From: Sulfurimonas hydrogeniphila
GTDB taxonomy: Bacteria > Campylobacterota > Campylobacteria > Campylobacterales > Sulfurimonadaceae
Reading direction: 5' to 3'
Assembly (NCBI RefSeq): GCF_009068765.1
Contig: NZ_CP035534.1
Span: forward strand, 2,170,001-2,234,000
Length of the DNA: 64,000 nucleotides
Position 1 is the stretch's first letter; every line of letters begins with the position of its first letter. A model generated the notes under the pieces. That model searched no databases and was not told the origin of the DNA. It worked only from the letters and a program-made list of their open reading frames with translations. Below are positions 6,354 to 15,136 of the stretch, in pieces. The translations under genes and the position numbers were made by a program.

Positions 6354-7745
6354 ATGGCAGGAAACATCAGTTCACTCGGTATAGGTTCAGGTGTTTTAAC
6401 AGCAGATGTTATCGACCAACTCAAAGCAGCCGACACGGCAAAAATAATTGACCCTATTGACAGAAAAATTGAAACAAACAATCAAAAACAGCAATCATAT
6501 GACCTCCTCTCTTCATATATGAATAGCTTTAAGGGAAGTACTTTTGCCCTTAGTAACGATACTCTTTTTGACAATAAAACAGTTGATGTAAGCGGAGCTG
6601 CCGAAGTTACGGTTGATGCCGGAGCCAATGTTGACTCTTTTACTCTCGAAACAGTTACATTAGCCAAAAAAGATATTACAAAACTCGGTGCACTAAACAG
6701 TAAAACTACGCCCATCGCTTCTGCAGCCGGCGTTTTGAACCTTGATATCAACGGCACGACCTATAACATTAACTATGATGCGACAACAACACTTGAAAGC
6801 CTGACACAATCCATAACAGATATTGCAGGAACCCAGATAGATGCCTCCATTTTAGAGACAAGCTCCGGAGCATTCAGTCTTGTACTCTCCTCTAAACTAA
6901 CTGGCGCAAATCAAGCTATCACGATAACTGATACAGATGACGGAACCAATGGAACAGGTTCACTTGATGCGGCTCTTTTTGACACGACTGTAACAGACGG
7001 CTACCAGAAAATACAAAACGCTACAGATGCTGTTTTTAAATTCAACGGAATCACAGCAACACGCTCAACCAATGAAATAAGTGACTTGATTTTAGGTGTA
7101 ACTATTACGCTCAAAACGGAGGGGGACATTTCCAATGTTACCATCAATCAAGATACTCAAAAAATTGTTGATGAAATGCAAATGTTTGTTGACAACTATA
7201 ATACCTTAATGACCAACCTTAACGATATGACCATTTTTGACAAAGAGCAGGGAAAGCGGGGAATCTTCCAGGGAGACAGCTTTGTTAACGGGCTAAAAAG
7301 AGATATCGCAGGTACTGTAACAAGCCGTTTTAGTTCAGGGTCTCTTATGGACTACGGAATTGATATAGACAGATACGGAGTAATGAGTTTTGACAGTAGT
7401 GTTTTGGAGTCAAAACTGCAAACTGATTCCGCAAGTGTTAAAACTTTTTTTGCAGGAGGAACGGACAGCAACGGCAATACCGTAACAGGTTTCTTTACAA
7501 ATCTCGATGATAAAGTAAAACAATATACCGGGTATGGCGGGCTTCTCTCAAATTTTGACAGTGGACTGACAAAAGATGCCAAAAATTTAGCCGATGCAAA
7601 AGAAAAAGCCCAGGCTTCTCTTGATACAAGATATGAAATTATGACCAAAAGATTCACTGCATACGACGGAATAATCAGCAGACTCAACTCCCAGTTTTCA
7701 TCACTGCAGCAAATCATCTCAGCGCAACTTAACAGTAACAACTAG
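6354..7745 (+). CDS. fliD: Flagellar filament cap / hook-associated protein 2
   Basis: FliD forms the cap at the filament tip and folds incoming flagellin. The 463-residue protein has the FliD N-terminal region (opening MAGNISSLGIGSGVLTADVI, with a LGIGSGL-type motif), a Ser/Thr-rich variable middle (about 60-260) and a conserved C-terminal helical part with MQMFVDNYNTLM and the SRLNSQFSSLQQ tail. AAGAAGGAA before the ATG is the ribosome site. It is transcribed from the sigma-28 promoter at 6285, divergent from fliS. The length is typical for Campylobacterota. Confidence 0.93.
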   Translation: MAGNISSLGIGSGVLTADVIDQLKAADTAKIIDPIDRKIETNNQKQQSYDLLSSYMNSFKGSTFALSNDTLFDNKTVDVSGAAEVTVDAGANVDSFTLETVTLAKKDITKLGALNSKTTPIASAAGVLNLDINGTTYNINYDATTTLESLTQSITDIAGTQIDASILETSSGAFSLVLSSKLTGANQAITITDTDDGTNGTGSLDAALFDTTVTDGYQKIQNATDAVFKFNGITATRSTNEISDLILGVTITLKTEGDISNVTINQDTQKIVDEMQMFVDNYNTLMTNLNDMTIFDKEQGKRGIFQGDSFVNGLKRDIAGTVTSRFSSGSLMDYGIDIDRYGVMSFDSSVLESKLQTDSASVKTFFAGGTDSNGNTVTGFFTNLDDKVKQYTGYGGLLSNFDSGLTKDAKNLADAKEKAQASLDTRYEIMTKRFTAYDGIISRLNSQFSSLQQIISAQLNSNN

Positions 7746-7756
7746 CCATCTTGCAC

Positions 7757-8458
7757 TTATACGTACAGATATTCTATCTGTGCCAAGGCATAACTTTCTA
7801 CAGTTCCAATATCCCTGTGATACACTCTGTTTTCATAAGTGTATATCTTTCCCATAAAATGAGGTAAAACATCCAGACTAAAATCTATATTTTTTTTATG
7901 CAAACTTTTCAGAAAAGGAAACAGCGTCGGCTCACAGATATAGACAGCACCGTTTGCCAAATTTGAAGGCGGGTTTTCTACTTTTTCAAAAAAATGCTGT
8001 ACTATTTCTTTTTCATCCAATTCAACTATTCCACAAGATGACGGTGTATCTGTCTTAAATGTCATCATTGTGATCTCACAGATTTTCGGACGCGTTTTGT
8101 GTGCGTTGACAAATGCCTGAAAATCACAAAATGACAAGTTGTCGGCATGAATCAAGAAGAATGCCTCCTTATCAAAAAAATTTTGATTTTGCAGCAGTGT
8201 TCCTCCTGTATTAAGCAGTTGCTCTTCATGCACAAGCGTTATTTGTTCACAAAAAGAACTCTTCTCCTTCCATGCCAACACCTGTTCGGCAAGATAGGAT
8301 GTATTTATCAAAAACTCATCAACTCCTGCTGCACTCAGATTCTCAAGCCAGTAATCCAGCAAAGGCTTCCCGTGAACAGGCACCAGACACTTTGGAATAA
8401 AATCCGTAACGGGACGCAGCCGTGTACCCAGTCCGCCTGCAAGCAACAAGGCCTTCAT
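7757..8458 (-). CDS. Sugar-phosphate nucleotidyltransferase (HddC/RmlA-like)
   Basis: A 233-residue NTP_transferase protein. LLAGGLGTRLRP (4-15) is the nucleotide and Mg site signature, PKCLVPV follows, and a HADN stretch provides the metal aspartate. It joins an NTP to a sugar 1-phosphate. The best-known short relatives make GDP-heptose (HddC) or GDP/dTDP sugars. It abuts the cytidylyltransferase-kinase fusion gene directly, so the pair probably act in sequence. With a GmhA-like isomerase and a transketolase in the same island, an activated heptose is a reasonable but unproven product. Confidence 0.8.
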   Translation of the reverse strand: MKALLLAGGLGTRLRPVTDFIPKCLVPVHGKPLLDYWLENLSAAGVDEFLINTSYLAEQVLAWKEKSSFCEQITLVHEEQLLNTGGTLLQNQNFFDKEAFFLIHADNLSFCDFQAFVNAHKTRPKICEITMMTFKTDTPSSCGIVELDEKEIVQHFFEKVENPPSNLANGAVYICEPTLFPFLKSLHKKNIDFSLDVLPHFMGKIYTYENRVYHRDIGTVESYALAQIEYLYV

Positions 8459-9877
8459 TTACTCCAGCTCCTGTAAAAGTTCATCTTTTTGAATGGGAAT
8501 ATTGCCGACCCGGCTTACCTGAATCGCAGAGGCCAAAGAACCCAAATAGGCACTCTGCCAGATATTTGCACCCACAGCCAGTGCCATCGCGCTACATGTA
8601 AGCAGAGAATCTCCTGCTCCGCTGACATCACGGACTGCATTTCCCAAAGCGTTTATGTTATCTGTCAATAAATCATCTTCCCAATTGTTATATATCAAAA
8701 TACCCTCTGCTCCGAGTGTTGTAAAAACATATTTTGCCTGTGATTTTTTTACCAGTTTGTCCGAAAGCACCACCAAACCCGATTCAAAATCATTTAAAGA
8801 GAGTCTGATTTCTCTCTCAGTAGGCGTGACCAGCGTCATATTGTTAAATTTTGAAATATCCCCGACCTGTGAGGAGCTTTGAGAATCAGCGGCCATTAAT
8901 ATACCTGCCTCACACCCCATTGTTGTAATGGTATCAATAATCTTTTTACTCAGCACACCGTAACTGAAATCTGAAAAAATTATCAAATCCGTACGCTCTA
9001 TATTTTCTTTGACGTCTTGAAGAATTTTTTCTTCTATATCTGTTGCAATACTGTGCTGCTTGAGATGATTGACACGCAGCAGTGTTTTTGTATTGGCACG
9101 AAAGCGCTGTTTGAGCGTAGTGGGTCTTGTCGTGTCTTTATAAAGTTTCGCGTCAATATCAAGTTTTTTAAGCCCCTCATCCAAATAGTTAAAATTTTCA
9201 TCATCTCCGACAACAGAAATAAACTTTACGTTTGCACCGAGCGTTTTTGCATGGCTGGCAACGATGGCGGCGCCTCCTATGAATTTATCACTTACTAAAG
9301 GCGTTACGACGATAGTCGGATCTTCCTGACTCATCCCCAAAGGCTCACAAATAATGTACTCATCTACAATGGAATCACCTATGACTAAAACATTGATTTG
9401 TGAAAATTTTTCTATAATGGCATTTAAATGCGCCATATCAAAAGAGTGGCGTTGCAAATACGAACTGTTATGTTCTACCGTATAATTGAGTGCCGCAAAT
9501 TCCTGTTTTAATAAATCTATAGAAGAAAAACCTATCTCTCCGGAGCTAAAAAGAAGTTTGCCGCCATAAGCACTGATAACCTCCAGTTCCGCATTTGATT
9601 TATTTGCGAACTCTTTTCCCTTGACAACAATCTCAGGTCTGTTTTGCTTAATGTACTCAAGTGCCGGAACATCCAAAATAAACGCTTCATCCACATAGCT
9701 CGTAGCATTGATGGACTCCAGTCTGATATCTTGCGAAATGCCTTTTTGGCTGATTTTATCACTGTTGACACCGACAACAAGGTAATCCCCGCTCTCTTTG
9801 GCAAATTTCAACAATCTCAAATGCCCGGGATGCAGCACATTGAAGTCACCCGATACAAATACTTTTTTCATAGCCAT
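8459..9877 (-). CDS. Cytidylyltransferase-like / PfkB sugar kinase fusion, reversed HldE order
   Basis: Two catalytic domains in 472 residues. Residues 1 to about 135 form a nucleotidyltransferase with the HPGH motif (16-19) of the HldE/glycerol-3-P cytidylyltransferase family. The rest is a PfkB/ribokinase-type kinase, with FIGGAA for substrate binding and the GAGD anion-hole motif near the C-terminus. Ordinary HldE, which makes ADP-heptose, has the kinase first and the transferase second, so this order is reversed. The start could also be the ATG two codons later (9871). Neither start has a strong ribosome site, but the gene follows the radical SAM gene by 1 bp and is probably coupled. Confidence 0.8.
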   Translation of the reverse strand: MAMKKVFVSGDFNVLHPGHLRLLKFAKESGDYLVVGVNSDKISQKGISQDIRLESINATSYVDEAFILDVPALEYIKQNRPEIVVKGKEFANKSNAELEVISAYGGKLLFSSGEIGFSSIDLLKQEFAALNYTVEHNSSYLQRHSFDMAHLNAIIEKFSQINVLVIGDSIVDEYIICEPLGMSQEDPTIVVTPLVSDKFIGGAAIVASHAKTLGANVKFISVVGDDENFNYLDEGLKKLDIDAKLYKDTTRPTTLKQRFRANTKTLLRVNHLKQHSIATDIEEKILQDVKENIERTDLIIFSDFSYGVLSKKIIDTITTMGCEAGILMAADSQSSSQVGDISKFNNMTLVTPTEREIRLSLNDFESGLVVLSDKLVKKSQAKYVFTTLGAEGILIYNNWEDDLLTDNINALGNAVRDVSGAGDSLLTCSAMALAVGANIWQSAYLGSLASAIQVSRVGNIPIQKDELLQELE

Positions 9878-9878
9878 A

Positions 9879-10988
9879 CTAAATAAAATTGAGATGCTGC
9901 GGCAAATCGCCGCTTGGACGTGTCAGCGCATGTTGTCCTTTTTTATAGGCATCAAGCACTTCATTTGTCTTATCCTGCAAACATAATGTTTCACACATCG
10001 AGCAGGCATCAAATTTATCCGATGCCAAGAAATCCATCACTTCCCAGTATCTCTCGCTTTTGAGTATATCTTTAAAACGCACTCCCGGTTCTGTTATATT
10101 GGCTATATGGTACTGCTTGTATTTTTCATTGAAAAAGCTCCCGCACGGGGCTATCAGACCTGTTCCGGACATTTGCAGGTGAAAAGGCGTACCGTGGCAT
10201 CTGCTGTAGTTCCTTTTGCCCTTGGAAAGAATCTTGGACCATTTAGCTTTGACAAGATATTCCTCGTCACTGTAGCTCTCTGCTTCTTTTAAAAGGTCAA
10301 CCAGGTCATCATATTTGTCATAATCAACCCCCAGGGTTCCCTCTTCATCGTCACTGCAATGTTTAATGACCAGATAATCAGGCCGCAACTCTTTACCGAG
10401 TTTTGCCAGAGGAATAATCTCATCCGCATCCTGCGGCATCAAGACCATCTGCATCCCGATAGTCACATCAAGATTCATCTCTTTTTTTATCTGCATCGCC
10501 ATTTTGATATTTTCGCAGGTTTCATAATACTTCTCAACCGGAACACCCATTATCTCGCTGTACCTTTGTGGTGTTCCCGCACTGAAGTTAAAGCGCAAAT
10601 ATGTCAAAGCCGGCAAAATTTTTCTTAGCACATCTTCTGTAAGTGTATTTCCGTGTGTGGCTATAGCCATATCCAAACCGACTTTTTTGCCGTAGACAAT
10701 GACATCTTCATATATCGGGTTTGCGGTACTTTCCCCGTCGCTCACAAGGCTGATGGCTTTGACTCCCACTTCGGCACAATCATCCAAAAAGTTTTTCATA
10801 ATTTCAAAAGTAATTTTATGCGGTTTGTTTCTTTGCATATTTGCATAACAAAAGACACAGTTGTACTGACAAGCCTGTGTCAGTGCCATATCAATGGTGA
10901 TAGGGACAATCCTCTCCCCTCTCTTCCATTGCTCCAAGCGCTCTTGATGCCATAGTATTTTAGATCCATCTAGTATTAATTCTGACAT
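9879..10988 (-). CDS. Radical SAM/SPASM protein 1 (sugar island)
   Basis: A 369-residue radical SAM enzyme. C40, C44 and C47 (CQYNCVFC) bind the 4Fe-4S cluster that cleaves S-adenosylmethionine, and a C-terminal Cys set (RCHGTPF, PCGSF, ACSMCETLC) looks like a SPASM or twitch auxiliary-cluster domain. It is clearly a paralogue of the protein at 13273-14367: both share a Gly-x-Gln-Met-x-Leu-x-Pro motif, DYLVIK, a CHxTPF motif and an identical NFI terminus. The substrate is unknown. Placement between a split transketolase and the kinase fusion suggests a sugar or a sugar nucleotide. Confidence 0.82.
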   Translation of the reverse strand: MSELILDGSKILWHQERLEQWKRGERIVPITIDMALTQACQYNCVFCYANMQRNKPHKITFEIMKNFLDDCAEVGVKAISLVSDGESTANPIYEDVIVYGKKVGLDMAIATHGNTLTEDVLRKILPALTYLRFNFSAGTPQRYSEIMGVPVEKYYETCENIKMAMQIKKEMNLDVTIGMQMVLMPQDADEIIPLAKLGKELRPDYLVIKHCSDDEEGTLGVDYDKYDDLVDLLKEAESYSDEEYLVKAKWSKILSKGKRNYSRCHGTPFHLQMSGTGLIAPCGSFFNEKYKQYHIANITEPGVRFKDILKSERYWEVMDFLASDKFDACSMCETLCLQDKTNEVLDAYKKGQHALTRPSGDLPQHLNFI

Positions 10989-10999
10989 TTATTCTCCAT

Positions 11000-11488
11000 T
11001 TATAAGCATCTCAAATAGGTAGGCCCGTCATAGGCAAACATATTTTTTATATCTTCTTGCAGCGTCTCTTGTGTCGGTGCAAATATTTTAAAATTTTTAA
11101 ATATTTTCATCATGGCTATGTCATCATCATCCATACAATGACTTCTGCCCAAACTAGAAAAATAATTATCGGCACCTACACCGATAAGTTTAACATTCAT
11201 TTTATGTTCATTTAAATCATAACGAATCTGCTCATACGCACGCATTACCAAAAAAGGCACCTGAGAATAAACAAGCGGCTTCAATCCTGCCAAATACATT
11301 CCCGCACTCATGCTCATGGTTGCCTGCTCGCATATACCTGTATTAAAAGTTCGCTCTTTATGATTGTCAAAAAAATCATCCAACACGGCAAATCCCATAT
11401 CGCCGACCAGCAGGACCATCTTTTCATCATTTTTAAAATAACTATATATTTCTGCCATAACTTCTTTTTTGCCGACCAGTTTACTCAT
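11000..11488 (-). CDS. Transketolase, C-terminal half (pyrimidine-binding subunit)
   Basis: About 162 residues matching the pyrimidine (Pyr) domain of transketolases. The NTGICEQATMSMSAG segment holds the Glu that activates thiamine diphosphate. The usual third, C-terminal transketolase domain is missing, so the protein is short. The first in-frame codons are ambiguous. ATG at 11491 or 11488 fits best because it overlaps the stop of the upstream N-terminal half, giving coupled translation. Together the two subunits would form one active enzyme, as known for split transketolases in polysaccharide and secondary-metabolite clusters. Confidence 0.82.
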   Translation of the reverse strand: MSKLVGKKEVMAEIYSYFKNDEKMVLLVGDMGFAVLDDFFDNHKERTFNTGICEQATMSMSAGMYLAGLKPLVYSQVPFLVMRAYEQIRYDLNEHKMNVKLIGVGADNYFSSLGRSHCMDDDDIAMMKIFKNFKIFAPTQETLQEDIKNMFAYDGPTYLRCL

Positions 11489-12272
11489 CATCACACCCCA
11501 AAACATATCCGTCTTGCGTCGGGCATCGAAAATGATGGGCTATAGAATTTTCACAAACCGCTACGCCCTTGCCCTTGAGCGTATCACAAAATACAATGGA
11601 GAAATTGTCATTTTTTGTATGAAAAAAGTTCTTTAAGCTTACATGTAAGCTGTTTTCATTATGCCCGTCTATTTTTGAGAAATTATCCGTATAACTGTGC
11701 AAGACTTTTGCCAGTCTCTCATTATCAAGCCCCACATCTGCCACTCTGTCCATCGCCTGCAGTTCGTTTGCATCGACAATCAAAAGAAGATTGTCAAGTT
11801 GAAATCTGTATGCAAGCGCCAAGGCTTCAAAATTGCTTCCCTCCTGCATCTCTCCGTCTCCGACGATACAGACAACCTTGTTTGTTTTGTTTTGCATTTT
11901 AAAAGCCTGTGCCATCCCAACGGCTATAGGCAGTCCGTGTCCGAGTGAGCCGGTAGAGGCTTCTATCATATAGTCCAAATTTTGTGTCAAACATCCTTTA
12001 ATGGATGCTCCCCTGTAAAAATTATCCAGTTCTTCTTTTGGCAAAAAACCAAGCTCGTTTAAGATTACATAGTACGCATAGGCACCATGCCCTTTGGAAA
12101 ATATGAGCCTGTCACGGCTTTCATCCTGAGCATTTTTTTTGTTATAGTGCAAAAAATCTCTAAAGAGGACACTCAGCATTTCGACGGTACTCAGTGAGGG
12201 TGCCAAGTGTCCTGCTCCTGTTTTGCAGGAGAGTTCTATTGTTTTTTTTCTTATCTCTTTTGCATCTAACAA
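11481..12272 (-). CDS. Transketolase, N-terminal half (diphosphate-binding subunit)
   Basis: About 263 residues of the PP domain. GDGEMQEGSNFEA and a downstream DAN form the thiamine-diphosphate/Mg motif, and the early AGHLAPSLS segment supplies the phosphate-contact His. The frame extends upstream to a GTG at 12302, but TTG at 12272 is the better start: GGGGGAG lies 8 bp before it and it falls 2 bp after the stop of the epimerase gene. Transketolases move two-carbon units and can make sedoheptulose 7-phosphate. A dedicated copy here suggests supply of, or branching on, the island's special sugar. One TTACATGTAA lies at 11639. Confidence 0.83.
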   Translation of the reverse strand: MLDAKEIRKKTIELSCKTGAGHLAPSLSTVEMLSVLFRDFLHYNKKNAQDESRDRLIFSKGHGAYAYYVILNELGFLPKEELDNFYRGASIKGCLTQNLDYMIEASTGSLGHGLPIAVGMAQAFKMQNKTNKVVCIVGDGEMQEGSNFEALALAYRFQLDNLLLIVDANELQAMDRVADVGLDNERLAKVLHSYTDNFSKIDGHNENSLHVSLKNFFHTKNDNFSIVFCDTLKGKGVAVCENSIAHHFRCPTQDGYVLGCDDE

Positions 12273-12274
12273 AA

Positions 12275-13264
12275 TTATTTCTCCCCCAGATACAAGAACC
12301 ACTCTTTAGTCGCTTCTTGAATGCTTTTTTCATCCCAAAGCGGAGCTTCCCGCCAAGAATCTATATTTTCAAGCATTATTTTCACGCCCTCTTCAAAGCT
12401 TATTTTTGGTTTCCAGCCTAGCATAGTTTTTATTTTTGAAATGTCCGCATAAGTGCTCTCAGGTTCTCCCGGTCTTTTTGGAATGTAGTGTTTTTCTCCA
12501 CCTAAAAGCTCGGCAAGGTAATTAATGCTGTAAGTATTGTCACTGCCTACATTAAAAATCTCTTGACTTATAGGGCTTTTTGCTGCCATGAAACATGCAT
12601 CGACTATATCACTCACATAGGTAAAATCTCTTGTCTGCTCTCCGTCACCCACTATTGTCAGTGGTTTGTTATTTAACAATTGTGCCAAGAACACCCCAAA
12701 TACAGCACCGTATGTCCCTCCTGTTCTATGACGCACTCCATAGACATTAAAGAACCTCATCGACACTACGGGCATATTATATAACTGCCCCCAGTGCATG
12801 ACATACTGTTCGGCTACTGTTTTTGTGTGGGCATACGGGTATTCCGGTTTTATGGGAGTATCTTCGGGTGTCGGATAGACATCTGGGATACCATAACATG
12901 AACTCGAAGCTGCATAAACAAACTTTTTAAGATTTTTACTTTTTTTCGCCGCTTCAAGCACATTGATTGTACCGTCTACATTGGCTCTGTGGTATTTTAC
13001 AGGGTTGTTAATTGATGGGACGATATCCGCCAAAGCTGCATAATGAAACACATAATCCGCATCTTCAAAATAGCTGTCCAATTCAGTTTCATAATCGCCA
13101 ATATCAACTTGGAAAAATTCTATCTTCCCCTTGTGATGTGCAATATTCTCAAGCCGTCCGTTTGCCAGATTGTCCAACACCGTTACATGGAAACCCTCTT
13201 TGACCAACAAATCAACCATATGCGAGCCGATAAACCCGGCTCCACCCGTTACTACTGCTTTCAT
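12275..13264 (-). CDS. NAD-dependent sugar-nucleotide epimerase/dehydratase
   Basis: An extended SDR of 329 residues. GGAGFIG (7-13) binds NAD, and the catalytic YAHTK (Tyr and Lys) follows an SSCYG active-site serine region. The RFFNVYG segment and the GDGEQTRDF motif are typical of UDP-glucose/GlcNAc 4-epimerases and related dehydratases. It would change the configuration of an activated sugar. The gene ends 2 bp before the transketolase N-half, whose ribosome site lies in its last codons, and starts 8 bp after radical SAM protein 2, so it belongs to the same transcript. The exact substrate cannot be told. Confidence 0.85.
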   Translation of the reverse strand: MKAVVTGGAGFIGSHMVDLLVKEGFHVTVLDNLANGRLENIAHHKGKIEFFQVDIGDYETELDSYFEDADYVFHYAALADIVPSINNPVKYHRANVDGTINVLEAAKKSKNLKKFVYAASSSCYGIPDVYPTPEDTPIKPEYPYAHTKTVAEQYVMHWGQLYNMPVVSMRFFNVYGVRHRTGGTYGAVFGVFLAQLLNNKPLTIVGDGEQTRDFTYVSDIVDACFMAAKSPISQEIFNVGSDNTYSINYLAELLGGEKHYIPKRPGEPESTYADISKIKTMLGWKPKISFEEGVKIMLENIDSWREAPLWDEKSIQEATKEWFLYLGEK

Positions 13265-13272
13265 ATCATCCC

Positions 13273-14367
13273 TTATATAAAATTATCATGCGCCTCTGGA
13301 TTTTTCAACCTGTCCAGATAGCGATTGACCTCATCCATTCTGCAGTTGACTCTGCAATTTTTAATATCCAACTCCTTTTGCACAAAGTTGTACGATTCTC
13401 TGCGTTTGTCACTTTCCCAAATTTCACTAAAGCTGTTGTCATAAATATTGCCGTAACAAAAGCGCTCATCCCCAAGGTAAGCACTGCAGCCAAAAACTTT
13501 TCCGTCAGCGGCAATGTATCCCCAAAAAAACGGAGTCGCGTGGCAGGTAGAGTAGGAATGCTCTTTTTTCACATATTTTTTCATCGTATTTGCACGAAAA
13601 ACTATATGAAAATTCTCATCATTAAAGCTTTTTAGTTCCTCTTCAACATCGAGCATTTGAGAGTAGTCTATGTCTTTGTATCTGTCTGTCTCACTGAAAT
13701 TATGTTGCGAATAGGGTTTTATCACCAAATAGTCAGCCCCGAGCTCTTTGACTTTTTGAGCTAAAATCACCGCTTCATCTCTGTTTTCGGGAAGCAGAAG
13801 CATCTGTACGCCAAGCGTACATGTAAGCTTGTTTTGTCTTCTGTACTCCAAAGCATACGCTAAATTATTCATGACCCGCTCAAAATCAAGCTCTTTTGTT
13901 TGATGAATTGCGGCGTAGCTTTGAGCCGTTCCCGCATTGAGGCTCACTTTTATCCAGGAACAGTTCTCAATGCAACGCTCAATGTTTTTTTTATTGAGCG
14001 GAACAAAGTTTGTTGTTATGGAGGTATCGATACCCACTTGTGAGCAGTGCTCTACAATGAGGTCTAAATCTTTAAACAGCAGAGGCTCGCCTTCTCCTGC
14101 AAACATCACACTTTTCACACCATGAGCTGCCATATCACTCAGGCTGTTTTTTAAAACTTCAAAATCTATGCCGATATTTTCATAGCCCATATAATCAAGC
14201 GCGCAAAATGTACACCGGTGATTGCATCCGCCATACGGTGACACTTCCACATACACAGGGTAGATTTTTTTGAGTCTCTCCCAGTTATCATCTGCTTCAA
14301 GCCATCTTGCAACCCGGACAGGATGTAAACTCATTTTATGGGAATCTATTGCAAATTTATCACTCAT
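13273..14367 (-). CDS. Radical SAM/SPASM protein 2 (sugar island)
   Basis: A 364-residue radical SAM enzyme with C48, C52 and C55 (CNHRCTFC) for the SAM-cleaving cluster and C-terminal cysteines (TCHATPF, GCSAY, NCRVNC) that resemble a SPASM domain. It is a paralogue of the protein at 9879-10988 and shares its ending, AHDNFI against QHLNFI, as well as the CHxTPF and DYLVIK blocks. Two such enzymes in one sugar operon imply two radical steps or a heteromeric enzyme. The substrate is not known. TACATGTA occurs at 13818. Confidence 0.82.
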   Translation of the reverse strand: MSDKFAIDSHKMSLHPVRVARWLEADDNWERLKKIYPVYVEVSPYGGCNHRCTFCALDYMGYENIGIDFEVLKNSLSDMAAHGVKSVMFAGEGEPLLFKDLDLIVEHCSQVGIDTSITTNFVPLNKKNIERCIENCSWIKVSLNAGTAQSYAAIHQTKELDFERVMNNLAYALEYRRQNKLTCTLGVQMLLLPENRDEAVILAQKVKELGADYLVIKPYSQHNFSETDRYKDIDYSQMLDVEEELKSFNDENFHIVFRANTMKKYVKKEHSYSTCHATPFFWGYIAADGKVFGCSAYLGDERFCYGNIYDNSFSEIWESDKRRESYNFVQKELDIKNCRVNCRMDEVNRYLDRLKNPEAHDNFI

Positions 14368-14380
14368 TTATAAAATCTTC

Positions 14381-15136
14381 TTATTTTACTATAAACCAAG
14401 GGTTTAGCAAATTCTTTTTATTATACACTAATGGTTGCATGTTTTCAAACTGATATGTCATTTTGCCGCTTTGTCTGACAATAGCATCAGCCGCCGCCGT
14501 ATCCCACTCCATAGTTGGTCCAAGCCTTGGATAAATATCTGCACTTCCATCAGCCACCATACAAAGTTTCAAAGAACTTCCCCTGTTTCTTTGCTCTTTT
14601 TTTTCTGCTGAAAGAGCATCTATAAATGCTTGTGTCTCTGGTGAGAGGTGTGATTTTGAAGCAACAATATGAAGTTCCTTTTGAGGATGGCTGTTTACAT
14701 GTAAAGGAAGTTTTTGTCCATTTTTAAACGCGCCCTTGCCTTTTTTTGCTTTGTACATTTCTTTTGTTGCCGGAGCATATACTACACCTAAAACCGGTGT
14801 GTCTTTATGAATAAGCGCTATGTTTACTGTGAACTCGCCATTGTGCTTTATAAACTCTTTTGTCCCGTCTAGAGGATCAATACACCAGTAATATTGCCAA
14901 TTTTTTCTTATTTCATAGACTACCTGCTTATTTTCTTCAGAGAGTATCGGTATATTCGGATACAGCTTTTGCAAAGCCAAACAGATAATTTCATTTGCTT
15001 TAGTATCTGCTTCCGTCAAAAAAGAATTATCATCTTTGTACTCTATCGTAAAATCTTTTTGATATATTTGCATAATGGCTTTGCCTGCCTCTTTTGCAAT
15101 CGTAGCAATTTGCTGTAGATTAATCTCTTCTAACAC
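14381..15136 (-). CDS. cysQ: 3'(2'),5'-bisphosphate nucleotidase CysQ
   Basis: An inositol-monophosphatase-fold enzyme of 251 residues that hydrolyses PAP to AMP. The metal-binding motifs SEENK, DPLDGTKEF and WDTAAAD are all present and in order. PAP is the by-product of sulfotransferases and inhibits them, so CysQ fits the nearby sulfotransferase (19267-20523) and the PAPS genes. It overlaps cysC by 7 bp, showing co-transcription. A second role in assimilatory sulfate reduction cannot be excluded. A TTACATGTAA copy lies at 14695, read as LHVN. Confidence 0.9.
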   Translation of the reverse strand: MLEEINLQQIATIAKEAGKAIMQIYQKDFTIEYKDDNSFLTEADTKANEIICLALQKLYPNIPILSEENKQVVYEIRKNWQYYWCIDPLDGTKEFIKHNGEFTVNIALIHKDTPVLGVVYAPATKEMYKAKKGKGAFKNGQKLPLHVNSHPQKELHIVASKSHLSPETQAFIDALSAEKKEQRNRGSSLKLCMVADGSADIYPRLGPTMEWDTAAADAIVRQSGKMTYQFENMQPLVYNKKNLLNPWFIVK

